This document shows, piece after piece, positions 9,640 through 28,531 of a DNA stretch of 64,000 nt. A program made the position numbers and the translations under genes. Each line of letters opens with the position of its first letter. Within the stretch, counting starts at the first letter, position 1. The notes beneath the pieces are model-generated. The model did not search any database and was not told the DNA's origin. It was given only the letters and a program-made list of their open reading frames with translations. The stretch is taken from positions 310,001 to 374,000 of the forward strand of contig NC_057006.1 of NCBI RefSeq assembly GCF_000002595.2, in the 5' to 3' direction. The stretch comes from Chlamydomonas reinhardtii (Eukaryota; Chlorophyta; Chlorophyceae; Chlamydomonadales; Chlamydomonadaceae).

Positions 9640-11602
9640 GCAGCCGGCCACGTGTAGTGCGGCAGCAGGCTTGCACGGCGGTGCAGAGCCGTGCAGGGCC
9701 GCGGGAGGGTCATGGTGCTGTAGTGGGGGGGGGGCGGGGTGTTGTTATGGACCAGGGCGATGGAGAACGGCGGTGGACCGGCCTGGCCTCTAGGGTTCGT
9801 GTCGCAGTGCATAGTCACGCCGGTCTGGGCGTGCGAGCAATACTGCGGGTGGTGCCGCCTGCGGGCCAGGGCCGGGCGTTGGCTGGTGCGCCGTATAGAT
9901 GTTAGGAACCTATAACTGGACCGCGAGTGCAGACAATGAGGGGTATTGACTTCTTGACTAAAGCCACGCGTTACACGTGGTGTGCATGTGCCTCAGAGCG
10001 GTGCCGGTGCGGGACTATGACAGGAGGATTCCCCTGCCGTGGCCCTAGTTGCATGGGGGTGTGGCAGATGCTTTAATGATTCACCGCTGCAGAACGGTAG
10101 TGTTGGACAGCGCACGGAGCTGGCGGGTGGTCGGGAGGGCTTGAGACCGGGAGGGCTTGTCGTGGTTGCTGGGGTGGAGGCGTGTGTGGGCTTGGCATGG
10201 CTGCACAGGGTTGGAGGCGTGTGTGGAGGCGGCGGCCCAGGTGCTGCTTGCACACGAATGTGGGCGGGACCAACGGTAGCGGCATGAATGTAACATTATT
10301 GTCATGCGGTGGCGGGCAGGCTGCACGTAACAGCACAGCAGGCAAGAGCGGGTGGCGTAGTGTGCACAGGCACGGTCAAAGCACCCGCAGCAGCAGCTGG
10401 CGCGGGAGTGATGGCTGCGGCAAGTGATGATGGCAGCGGGGCCACAGTGGTGATGGCAGGGGCTTGATGCCAGCCGCGTGCACCCGGTGAGAGGCAGCTG
10501 GTCCGGGAGCACGCCACAGCTGGGCGGCCGCACAGGGCCGCTGCACTGCCTGCACACCGCAATACTCGAGATGAAGTTGGCAATCTCAGCAGCACTGCCC
10601 AGGTGGCCTTCTCACATGCGCAGGGCTGCAACCCGCAAGGCCCAACTCCCGCGACTGGGCTCAGCAGGGCTGAATGCACTTGTGCGTGGGTGCACGGGTC
10701 GCACGGGTCACCCCAATGAGTCCAGACCATCGTGATAGTAGCCCGCATCTCACTTGCACATGTTACTTGCCCGCACAAAGTTCCAATGCAAAGTGCAGCT
10801 TGCGGAGTTGCGGCTGTTGGTTGGCCATCCCCCCGCCCTCGTCGTGTGTTCAGCTGACCAGCGCTTCCTGAGGCGACTGAGGTCTCAACCCAGATCAGCA
10901 TCGAGCGTCTGCGCTGCTGGCAATTTAAACCACAGGCGAGCAGTGACTCGCAACCTCTGCACGCAGGCTAGGCGCACTCCCACCTATTTGGGGAGGGACT
11001 TGTCGCCCCACACGCACCCGGCCGCACCCCGTCCCGTCCACACCTGCACCTGCGCCATGACGCCCCTTAGATGCGTTACTGCGTCCACTGCTCGTGACGT
11101 GTGCCGTCCCTCACGCGCCGCAAACTTGCAGGCACCGCCCCAGCAGTGCTACACAGCGCGACACAGCGTTACCCCCCGGAGCAATGGAGGCAACCGGCAA
11201 CCTCATCCCAACACACTGCCCCCGCGCCCGCTACTCACACGCCCACCCCACACACACACATGCCGGCCCCGCATCGACTGCCCAATCGCCAATGCATATA
11301 ACCCAGATGGCGTTACCGTCACAACTCATTAGCGCCTGGTATGAGCTCCTGTCGCGCGGCTCTGGTGCCTGAGACCGCCACGTCGGCGCGCTGCGACCTG
11401 CTGCAGTCCCGCGACTAATACTCCAAAGTCCCGACTTGCTGGCATGCACCGGCGATCTGTCTCAAATTACGCCCAAGACCACCGCAATGCCTTCAATCCC
11501 GTGCATACGGCACACCTGTCAAAGCGATGTGCGTAAGCAGCTAACATGCGAATGGGCGACAGCAAAATCACAACCCTCCATACGTAGTTTCATCACCCCG
11601 CC
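9640..11602. other. Convergent 3' ends of the ClpT-like and RNF10-like genes
   Basis: No supported gene. The region holds two converging 3' UTRs. The only minus-strand TTACA I found for RNF10 is at 9969-9973, left of the ClpT-like TGTAA at 10289, so the two transcripts may overlap tail to tail. Near 10140-10240 there are imperfect duplications of GGCGTGTGTGG and GGCTTG blocks. Confidence 0.45.
10289..10293 (+). terminator. TGTAA poly(A) signal for the ClpT-like gene
   Basis: TGTAA lies 650 bases after the ClpT-like stop codon. Confidence 0.5.
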
Positions 11603-19260
<7,658 letters not shown>

Positions 19261-19703
19261 CCCTTTGTCGATCTGTGCATTCAAGATAACAAGCAGAAGC
19301 CGCAGGGTAACAAGCTGTGCTCCCAACTGTGCTCCCAATTATGTTCTGACAGCCCTAGATCGCATGCGTTTGCTAGACGCACCTGGATCGGTAGCAGCTA
19401 GTCTCGGTGGCGAAGAGCCACCAGGATTGCCGGAGCCATGGCTGTCAGAGGCCGGGGCAGAAGGTGTTTCGGTCGCAGCAGAGGTGTTGCTCTGGTTGTC
19501 CGCAATGAACATCAATTAATCACAAGACGAAGGATACCGGGAATGCAAGTTCCCGGCTTGTCAGCCCAGAGCTGCACAGTGGAGCGAAAGTATGCAACGA
19601 AGTTGGGCAGTGGTTTGAAGAGGGGAAGCTTCGACTCGTAGGCAAACAGAACACCAATAACGGCCTGCTAATGGATGATCAGTCTGCACTGTCCCTGTGC
19701 GCT

Positions 19704-19873
19704 CGTGATGGAACATGGCAAGGGGCAGGAAAGCGTAGTCCCGATGTGTGTGGCTCCCACCCGTGCCCACATAAATGCGTAGCAAGAAGGGACAAGGCAT
19801 TGGTGCGTCGTTCGCGCGCTGTTACTGTACCGACGGTAGCTGGCAGGTTGTGTCGATGTTTTGCTGACGCGCA
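19704..19873 (+). repeat. Dispersed repeat family E, copy 2
   Basis: Diverged relative of 4428-4602, with GTGATGGAACATGGCAAGG, AGTCCCGATG, CTGTTACTGTACCGACGG and TTTTGCTGACGCGCA in the same order. It is flanked by two GCACTGTCCCTGTGC blocks that might mark its ends. Confidence 0.5.
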
Positions 19874-20001
19874 CTGTCCCTGTGCATGAACGTAACGGAA
19901 TGGGGCTAGACACGAGCGCCCCTGGCTGCTCTGCCTCTCTCCCGTCCCCCCGCCTCCTTCCCCGGGGCTGCCAGACCGACACCAGAAAGACGAATGCGTC
20001 A

Positions 20002-20006
20002 TTACA
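20002..20006 (-). terminator. TTACA (TGTAA) poly(A) signal of the PGM-like gene
   Basis: Lies about 366 bases beyond the stop codon at 20372 on the minus strand. Confidence 0.55.
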
Positions 20007-20371
20007 CATGACTGTGAGTAGCACACTGCGCTTGTAGGCGTTTATCGGCCGCCTTACGGACATCGCGTGCGCGCGCAGTCGGGCCGGGCCGTGCGGTTGC
20101 AGCCCAGTCAGTGCGCCCGGCAGGACCTGTCAGGACCCCAAACCCCACCAGTCAGCCAATGTATGTACTACATCGTATGTACTACACCGTATCACCATAC
20201 TTTTGCCATGACGAAAATCACATCACAACCCCTGACTCCCACGCAACCTATTCCCCAGTCCTCATCTACCTGCCCTCCCACCTACCCATGCACCACGCCA
20301 CCTACATCACGTACGCCACCGCCTCCACACTGGCCCCCCGCCTCCACACTTCCACCACATACACATGCCCA

Positions 20372-21493
20372 TCACTTGCCCGCCTCCGCCGCCCCTGCCG
20401 CCTCTGCCGCCTCTGCCGCCGCTGCCGCCGCCGCCAGCTGCCCCAGCGCCCCCAGGTCCAGCGGCAGCTCCGGCCCGGCGCCGCCCGCCTTGAGCCAGGC
20501 CGCCACGCGCACCGCCGCCTCCGCCGCGCCGCCCGGCAGCTCCGACTCCACGTTGAGCACCAGCAGGGGGTCGTGCAGGGACTGAGGGGGGGGGGAAGGG
20601 AGGGAGGGGGGAGGGGGAGGGAGGGAGGAGATAAGGGCGGGGGTAGAGTGCGTACGGAGTTGGCGCGAAGTCTTGTGGATAGGGCTTTGCAAGAGGCCCG
20701 GGGCCTGCCCCGCACAAAGCTTGTGGCGCCGACTGCGCAAACGCCTCGCTACCCACGTGGAATGGACTACCTCCTCTGCCTCTCTCCACCGTGCCCCCCG
20801 CGACCCCGCCGCCACCCCGCCGCCACCTCAGCAGCACCTCCCCCCCACACGCACCTGGCGCAGCAGCAGCCAGCCGCGGCGGCCCTCGCCCTCGTCCATG
20901 TTGACGCGCCAGCCCTCGTGGTTGACCGACTCCAGGCTCCAGCTGGACGGCGCAGCCGGCACCGCACCCTCAGCCCCACCCTCCTCCGCCCCACCCTCCT
21001 CAACCCCCTCCGCCCCCGCCGCCGCGCTGACCCAGTCGTGGAAGGCTGCCAGCACGCGGCCGCCCACCGCCTTGAAGTCGGTGTGCTGGATGCGCACGCG
21101 CCACTCGCGGCTCTCGGCCGGCTCCGCCAGCCCCGCCAGCAGCTCCGCCAGCCCGCCCGCCGCGCCCTCCTGCTTGCGCCGCACGTGCTCAATGATGGCC
21201 TGGGGCGAGGCGGCAAGAGGGAGCGGCGGATGTGGGGGATTAGTAGAGGCAGGGTGTGAAGGGAGGGATAGGGGTCATTGTTCCCGCAAGTTCCTTATGG
21301 CAGCCGTGTAGGCCGCTGTGAACCGGACGCACATACTGACACGCGTGCACATGCGCACACACATTCCTTTCCACAACCTTTCCTGAACATACACCCCGCC
21401 CCCCAAACACACACGCACGTTGAGTAGGCCAGGTAGTGCCGCGAGCGCGCGCGTGACCGACGCAACGCATTGCATGCCCATTCTGCGTGTCCC

Positions 21494-21573
<80 letters not shown>

Positions 21574-24500
21574 GCCCACCTTGACCGCCAGGTAGGCGCC
21601 GTCGTCCAGGAAGAAGTTCTCCCGCAGCGCTCCGTGCCCGCTGGTCTCCATCATGAGCGCGCAGTCCTCGCCCTGCGCGTTCAGCCGCACGCCCGCGCCG
21701 ATCACGTTCTTGTAGCCGCGCTTGTAGCTGCAGCGCAGTGGAGGGGATGGGCGGTGGGGGGTGGAGGATGGGAGGATGAGGTGTTGTGGGGTGGGTGCTG
21801 GTTGCCGTAATGAAAGGGTTGTGCAGGGCAGTGACAGCCCGCGGGAGGCTGCGGCACCCTCAATGTTGTGCCCTCAAGCCCAGGGAAGGCTGTTCCTCCC
21901 CCGCCCCGCCCCGCCCCCGCCCTCAGAGCCCCTCCTCACTCACCGCATGTGCTTGCCGCCCAGCGCCGTGATGAAGTCCGTCAGGCCGTTGCTGGTGACC
22001 GAGTCCGTGACCACGGTGGTGCCGGGGTGCTGACGAAGAACCACCGCCGCCATCAGCGCAATGAAGCGGTTGGAGTTGATCTCGCGCCCGCTGGCGTCCA
22101 CGATGGCGGACCTGTGTGTCGGGGGGTTACATTCATGACTAAATAAGGATGGGTAGACGGGAGCGGGGGTTACATTCATTCATTCAAGGCGGGGAACGCG
22201 GGAGTTGAGGAGGCGTAGAGGGATGCGGTCTGAGAGGGGTGGAGGCGGGTAGGTAACCAGGTTTGCGTGGTGTGGTTTGTGGCGTTGTGGGGGTTGTGAC
22301 GTGGTTGGTCCCACCCTTAACCCCCTTGCAGCGCAACTGTTTCCTTACGGGATTGGTTCAAAGTTAACCCTTAACCCCCACCCACCCCGACGCAGCCGCC
22401 CCCACCTGTCCACGTCCGTGTCAAACACAATGCCCAGCTCCGCCGCACTGGCCTTGACCGCGGCGGCACCCGAGGCCTGTGGAGAGGGGGATTGTAGGGG
22501 AGGGGGAGCAGCGGCCAGGTGCGTTGCGTTTGGTTTGGTTGGTTTGGTCGGCTGAAACGCGGTTGTAGTGGTGAGGGCCAGCCAATGCACGCAAGCCCAG
22601 GCAAGCTGCCCCCCATGCACAGGTCCCGGCGGCTGCCATCCTGCCCGGCCCCGGCCCGGCCCTGACCCATTAAGCCCAAGCCAAGCTGCCCCCAGCCGGC
22701 CCCGGATCGCCGCCATGCACAGGCCCTACCCCGCTGCCGCACAGCCCGCCGCACCATGGCCGCGGGGTGCTCGGGGTTGGGCGGGTGGTTGGGGAAGGTG
22801 CCGTCCGGATCCAGAAACACGCTGCCGCTGGTGTCGGCGCCCAGGGGGGCCAGAACCTGGGGGTGGGGGGGAGCGTTGAGGGATGGCGCTGGGGTGATCA
22901 GTACGCAGTCCACAACAGCCTGCACCAGGCCCAGCACCCAGGGCGCTACAGAGAGGGACGAGTCGGGCCCGCTTCCAAAGCGCATGAACACAGCCAAGAA
23001 ATCTCGGCCCCTCTCTGTTACTCCTCATCCGGCCCTGGAATGTCCTCACCCCACCGCACCGCAACCCACCCCAACCCAACCCACCCCATCCCCACCCCAT
23101 CCCCCATCCCTGGCTCCCTCTCCCTCCATCCCGCACGCACCTGCTCCGCGAAGAAGCCGCCGGCGCCGTTGCCGGCGTCCACCACCACGTGACAGCCCAG
23201 CAGCGGGAAGTGGTAGTTGGCGGGCGAGTTGACGCCGCGCTTGATGAGGTCGCGCAGGCTGGCCGAGTAGGTGGGAAGGAAGGGCAGGCGGGCCAGGCGG
23301 GCGGGGTCCAGGCTCAGAGACACCGCCAGCAGGTGAGACTGCTCGGACACCGGGTCGCCTGGGGCGGGAGAGGGGGGGAGGGTAGATGGGTGATGGTGGT
23401 GAGAAGGGTGAGGAGGGGGTGGAGGGCGAGGAGAGTGTGGGTGCAAGGAGGTAAAGTGAGGTGTGTGGATCATACGGACAGTCCCGGGCTGGAGTTTGTT
23501 AGGGTACGGTTAAGACTTGTCATCCCGCCCACTCGTGCCACGCACCCCGCCGTCCGCCCCCAAAGCCCCGGCTCACCAATGTTGACCCCTGCCTCTGCCG
23601 CCGCCGCCGCCGCCGTCTGCAGCAGCTCCGCGATGTCGGGCTTGTCCAGCCCCCCCGCCGCCACGAAGAACTTGAGGCCGTTGGCGTTGTAGGGCAGGTG
23701 GCTGGCAGTCAGCATCACCTGAGGGGGGGGGCAGGGGCAGCGGGGTGGGGGGCAGGGGGGTGGGGGGGGGCCGTTCACATGGATGACAGGAGTGAGAAAA
23801 GCACATGTAAGGGGGACGAGGAGGCTGCGAGGGAGTATTCCCAGTAAGTACCGAGAGACGCGAGGAGAAGGAGCACGAGAGGGTTGAGAGGGGTTCCAGG
23901 CATGGCTGCTCAGGCGATGGCGCGTAAGGAAGAGACGGGGTCAGGGACGGCGGCAGCAGGCGGACTGGACTGATGGGGGGGGGCATGAGGCACATTGCGT
24001 GGCGCTGCACAGGACTGGCGTGCCGGTGTGTTGCGCAGCGCTGTAGTGCCGTACTGCACGGCACCAACCCGCCATGCACACACGGCCATCCAACCCCCGG
24101 ACGGCCCTACCGCGCCGGTGTAGGGCTGCGCCGTCAGCTCGGACGCGGGCGGCACCGGCGGCGGCGGCAGCATGGTGTTGGTGCCGCCGCCGCCGCCGGC
24201 AGCAGCAGCGGGCGGCGGTGCGCCGGTGCCGTCCGCGGACAGCGGCGCGGCGCGCTTGGCGGCTGAGGCGACCGAGTTAGCAGTGGAGAAGAAGGCTGGA
24301 GAGGCGGGGCCGTTGGAGGCGCCGCCTGGAGGTGGGGGGAGGGGGAGGGAGGCGGGGTTTGTTTAGCGGCCCTCCCCATCACGTGCCCGCCACGTCACCA
24401 GCGCTTGTGAGGCCTCCTCCTCCTCCTCCCCCTCCACCTCCCCCCTCACCGTCTACCACTTCCTTAACTAATCATGAATGTAATCCCCCCCTCCCCCTCC

Positions 24501-26808
24501 CTCATCCCCCCTCTCACCGCTGAGCACGATGGAGTAGAACATGGCGGGGGTGGTGGCCAGACCGAACAGGTGCACCACGGCCGCGCCGCCCTGCAGCAGG
24601 CGGAATGGGAGGGGGAGGTAAGGAGGTAGGAGGTAGGAGGTAAGGGAGGGCGGGGGCGAGGCGAGGCGGAGGTGCTCCCTCCAGGCCAGGGGGCTCCCGC
24701 AAGCACGCCGAGCACCACCACCACCACCACTAAGACCCCGCTCCTGCTTCGAACCGAACCGTGGACCCTGGCACGCTGGGCCCCTGCCGGCCCGCGGCCC
24801 CCTGCCCGGCCTCCCCTGCCAAGTCACGGTCACACATCACGGTCATACGTCAGGGCCACAGTCGCACGGCCGGCTGTGCCCCGGGGCTCACGTGGATGAG
24901 GCCGGCGGCGAAGGCGCTCTCCAACAGCGGACCCGACAGCCGCGGGTCACGACCCACCTGGGGGCGGGGCCGGCGGCGTGTGGGTTGTGGTGGGGCAGGT
25001 ACGCAAACACACACACTTACACACACACACACACATATGTTCCGTTTGTTGTTGTTGAACACACACAATATGGGAACAGGGCAGCACGCGGGGAGATGCC
25101 GGCGGGTGTTGTTGGCAGCGGGCAGGCAGGTCGCGTGCGCCCTGACCGCCGACGCTTCCTCCCCCCGGGCGACGATTCCTTGACTCTTGGGACCTATTGG
25201 GCTCGGTCGGGCACATACCGTAACCCCCCCCTCGCCCCTCTGCCTCCTCCCTTCACTCACCGACACCTTGGGCGCGGAGTGGCCCTTGCTCCGCAGCCAG
25301 CGCGCAAAGGCCACCCCGATGAAGAACACCGCGCCCGCAGACAGAGTGACGGGCTCGTTGGGCACACCTACAGCAAGAGGAGGCAGCAGCAGCAGCAACA
25401 GCAGTCGTGAAAGGAGGAGCAGTCCGCCCTCCCACGTCCTAACGACAGCCCCGACCACATGAACGAGGCTGAAGGTTACTACTGGCGCGCTCGTCTTGCA
25501 TTATTGTGACTGGGTGGGCTTTCTGGTGATGATGGGACATTTCGCTGGGCTCGGGCACATAACACACGGGTATGACGCCGGTCTGAAGAGGGGCAAAAAC
25601 GTGTCCACACGTGTTTCTCCACGCTCGCGTAGACTTAGCCTCCCTCTTTCAGGAATTGACTTATATGACATATAAGGATGTAAAAGTTTGACTCCCGTCG
25701 CATTCTGCGAGGGTGGCTGTCACCACATTTCGCGAGGCATGCTTTCGCCAGGGTCGCACTCTTAAGCCCGGGAGCATGTTTCTAGTCTCCTTGCATGTAT
25801 GTTTGATGACGGCAACAATAATTGGCATCAAAGCGCGGTAATTGCGCAGACTTGAGAAGCCTGTTCACCGCGACGTCACCGAATAGGCCGCAAACAAAAT
25901 ATTTGAGGTCTCTGTAGTATCAAGGTGATACTTGTAGAACGCTGGTAGCTGATTCGGAGGTCGGCCTGACGACCGTCGCCGACCGTGCCAAGCTGGGCGG
26001 AACGCATCCCCCGGACGCCACGCGAGCTAGACCAGTCTAGGCCGTGTCGTCCGCCCGGGACCACGTTTGCCTGACCTATAGCCGGAGTTTGGGGACCGGA
26101 CGACAAGGCCAAGGCAGGTAACCAGGCTGTGCCGTTTGACCCCTCTCCCAGACCGGTGTCATACCCGTGTGGGCACATAACCTCATACTGTGATGTAATC
26201 ACTCCGTTCTCCATGAACTACCATCCCACAGGCCCCATGCAGCCTGGTCCCCATGCAATCCCCCTCCCCTCCCGCCTCCTCTCGCTCACCCTCCAGCGCA
26301 ATGCCGCGGATGTCGGAGCCGTTCTGCAGCCGCTTGAACTTGCGCACCAGCTCGCCCAGCGCCGCGCCCGTGATGGGGCCGGAGGGGGGCCCCGGCAGCA
26401 CACCCGCGCCCGCGGCCGGGCCGCCCAGCCCGCCGTTGCTCAGCGGCACGGAGGCGGTGGCGGGCGAGGTGGCGGCGGGCGGCGGCGGCGCGGCGGGGAT
26501 GAGGGAGGCCCGAGGGGCCAGAGGGGAGGAGGAGGAGGCGGGGGCGCGGCTGGCGCGGCGGGGGCGCAGGGCAGCGCCGCTGCGCAGGCCTGCGGCCAGA
26601 CGAGAAGGCAGCAGGAGCGGGGTGGAGAAGGCGCGGAGGCCACCGTGCTGTGTTGGCCTTGCTGTAACGTGAGCCAGGTGGCATTATGGTGCCATGCAGA
26701 GCTGCTGCCTTGCAGCGGACTCGCCACAGACTTACCGAGACCAAGTGCATGGGCCTGGGGCGCTGTGCCCGAGCTCTTGGCGACGAGCGCCCGTTGCGAT
26801 ACTGCCAT
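20372..26808 (-). CDS. Phosphoglucomutase/phosphomannomutase family, plastid precursor
   Basis: Alpha-D-phosphohexomutase of 769 residues from 14 GT-AG exons: 26808-26736, 26661-26290, 25367-25261, 24957-24892, 24590-24518, 24325-24111, 23718-23577, 23358-23141, 22856-22755, 22476-22406, 22111-21944, 21727-21580, 21199-20855, 20581-20372. The N-terminus (MAVSQRALVAKSSG, later LRPRRASRAPASSSS) looks like a transit peptide. Family motifs: GRDPRLSG; active-site serine S308 in TASHLPYNANGLKFF; metal loop DTDVDR (D475, D477, D479); sugar loop ETSGHG (563-568); a C-terminal domain 4 with LLVLNVES. The serine loop has HLP where many family members have HNP. It resembles the plant At1g70820-type group rather than the classical cytosolic PGM. 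Whether the substrate is glucose- or mannose-phosphate cannot be read from sequence. Introns carry several short repeats. Confidence 0.9.
21498..21570 (+). repeat. (CA)n microsatellite
   Basis: About 73 bases of CA starting some ten bases downstream (minus strand) of the donor of the PGM-like exon ending at 21580. Confidence 0.95.
22124..22193 (+). repeat. Intronic repeat family A, copy 5
   Basis: GGTTACATTCATGACTAAATAAGG followed by a second GGTTACATTCATTCATTC. It ends about 12 bases from the acceptor of the PGM-like exon starting at 22111. Confidence 0.6.
22327..22369 (+). repeat. Intronic repeat family C, copy 1
   Basis: 43 bases (TGCAGCGCAACTGTTTCCTT onward, ending GGTTCAAAGTTAACC) matching 41515-41557 at 41 of 43 positions. 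It lies 36 bases from the donor of the PGM-like exon ending at 22406. Confidence 0.85.
24444..24490 (-). repeat. Intronic repeat family A, copy 6
   Basis: On the minus strand it reads GGATTACATTCATGATTAGTTAAGG then AAGTGGTAGACGGTGAGG. It lies 27 bases downstream of the PGM-like donor at 24517. Confidence 0.65.
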
Positions 26809-27611
26809 TTGTATGGCTGCGAGTTTAAGCTCAGAGCGCTCAGGCTTAAACAACCGAAACGACCGCGGCGTGGACTTGGGGTGTTGCGGAAAAGGGCACT
26901 TCGCAAGAGCGGTCGAATGCAGAAGCTTGGCGTCAATTTGAGAACCGTGCAAGTAGATTAACAGCCGGGGCCGAGCTTCGGAAGCAATTCAACTCTCTGC
27001 GCGATGAGAACGCGAAACCTGAAATCGAGTTCCAAGCGTCGCACGCGTTGTGCAGCAGCTGCGCCCCTTCTTGTGCAGCAGTAACTGTACCAGCCAGTTC
27101 AGATGTATTGTATACACGAGCATGCGCACCTTGCTTTGGCGGACAAGGGCACAGCTGCTGCCATGCGCCTCAGGCTGCCCAGCCCGCTCCCACCCTGGCC
27201 CAGCCGACCAGCTCACTGCCCGACGTGAACTGCCTTTCCTCGAGGGCTTTCGCCAGGACCAGGAATGCTGAATCGGCGGCTGAATGCTCGTGGTGGGTGC
27301 AATGGTATAGCCCCCCACGAACTGGGAGTCTGTGACCCGCTGCAGGCGTGTGCGCATTCATGGCGGTTTCAGCGCTGTCTGCACACACGCCTCATACTAC
27401 ACACTACCCAGTACCTCTGGTACGCCACAAGCCATGCATACGGTATCCTCATATACTGTGCTGCATGAGTGGCTGGGGCCACGTGGACTCGAACCCATGT
27501 ACATGGCACTGCTAGGCATGCGGCCCGGTCCGTCAGCCTTGTGTTCACCAAAACAGCCTGATAGCCCTGCCCCTGCTGCTGTTGCACACCACAAGTGCCA
27601 AAAGCATACAC

Positions 27612-27648
27612 ACACAATGTTTTCCTTGTGCTTTTTAACACACATACA
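27612..27648 (-). repeat. Repeat family B, degenerate copy
   Basis: Minus strand reads GTGTGTTAAAAAGCACAAGG then AAAACATTG between TG-rich flanks, matching the core of 13866-13947. Confidence 0.6.
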
Positions 27649-28137
27649 CACACACATTGAGCCACGTCCTGCGTGTTTCTTCCCCTGTGCTTTCTGACAC
27701 ACAGCCACAGGCGGGACACGGCGGGACAGGCCTGCACAGAGCCCCACGTGCCGGCACCGCAGGCACGACCGCAGGTCGGCAGGCGCTCATTCCCAGCCCG
27801 CCTTTCAGCCCGGAGCGCCGACCGAGGCCGCTGGCCCCCTGCTGGCCCCCTGCTGTGGTCACCACCGCCGCATCCGGCAGCTGCTCTTGCAGGGGCGCAT
27901 TCAAACCCCTTCTCCCGGCAAGAGGCAACGCGTGTGTAGTGAGGCAGCTAGGGAGTAGGGACGGGGCCCACAGCATACGCCAGCTAGCCCGGGGTCGCTT
28001 GCTAGCCGCCGCTACCAGCACACACGGAACCGCCGAACACCGGGCTGTGCAGGCCCTGTGCCCCAGCCCCTGGCCTCCAGCCTCCTCATGTGTTGCTGGT
28101 GACATGGTAGTCGTAAGACAGCCATTGGATTGCATGG

Positions 28138-28142
28138 TTACA
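28138..28142 (-). terminator. TTACA (TGTAA) poly(A) signal of the rhomboid gene
   Basis: Located about 390 bases beyond the rhomboid stop codon on the minus strand. Confidence 0.5.
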
Positions 28143-28352
28143 CAAGATTACGGTATTATTAGCAACTGGCCGACGCGCCACGCACGAGCCGCTCTCCCTG
28201 GGACCTACGCACGCATTAGTTCCGCAACGCACGTCGATAACCTACTTCATTGGGCTTGGGCACATAACCTTCCCCCCTACCAGAATGAAATTGATTGCTG
28301 AAATTACCCGCCCAACCTACATCGCGTGATTGCCGCTGCAGTAACTCTGCGT

Positions 28353-28405
28353 TAACGAGCACAAGGAAACATATGCACAAAGCCTGTGCATGGTGCTCTG
28401 TGTGC
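28353..28405 (+). repeat. Repeat family B, degenerate copy
   Basis: CGTTAACGAGCACAAGGAAAC followed by GCACAAAG and TGTGCATGGTGC, a diverged version of 13866-13918. Confidence 0.55.
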
Positions 28406-28531
28406 CCGTTTCAACGTCTACTGGAGCATCTATTGCTCAACTCTCCTTTTCTTATACTTCACACTTCCCCGGTGTCGCCTCAACATCCTGCTTTGCTGCA
28501 CGCAACGCCGTCCTCCCACAGCCAGGCCCCG

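Larger units (their letters stand above)
19261..20371. other. Intergenic: RNF10 upstream region and PGM-like 3' UTR
   Basis: No gene supported. Both neighbours are on the minus strand. The right part holds the 3' UTR of the phosphoglucomutase-like gene with TTACA at 20002-20006. The middle holds repeat family E copy 2. A GCACTGTCCCTGTGC block occurs twice, near 19685 and 19872. The left part should contain the RNF10 promoter. Confidence 0.5.
26809..28531. other. Intergenic: PGM-like upstream region and rhomboid 3' UTR
   Basis: No gene supported in 1.7 kb. TTACA at 28138-28142 probably ends the rhomboid transcript. Degenerate repeat B copies lie near 27612-27648, 27670-27706 and 28353-28385. 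A block like GGGCTTGGGCACATAACC lies near 28248. A tRNA box-B-like GGTTCGAGTCC is on the minus strand at 27485-27495 without a proper T-stem. Confidence 0.5.

Noticed and set aside
27485-27495. tRNA box-B-like GGTTCGAGTCC on the minus strand
   Set aside because: The T-stem does not pair and no box A is at the right distance; at most a degenerate SINE trace.
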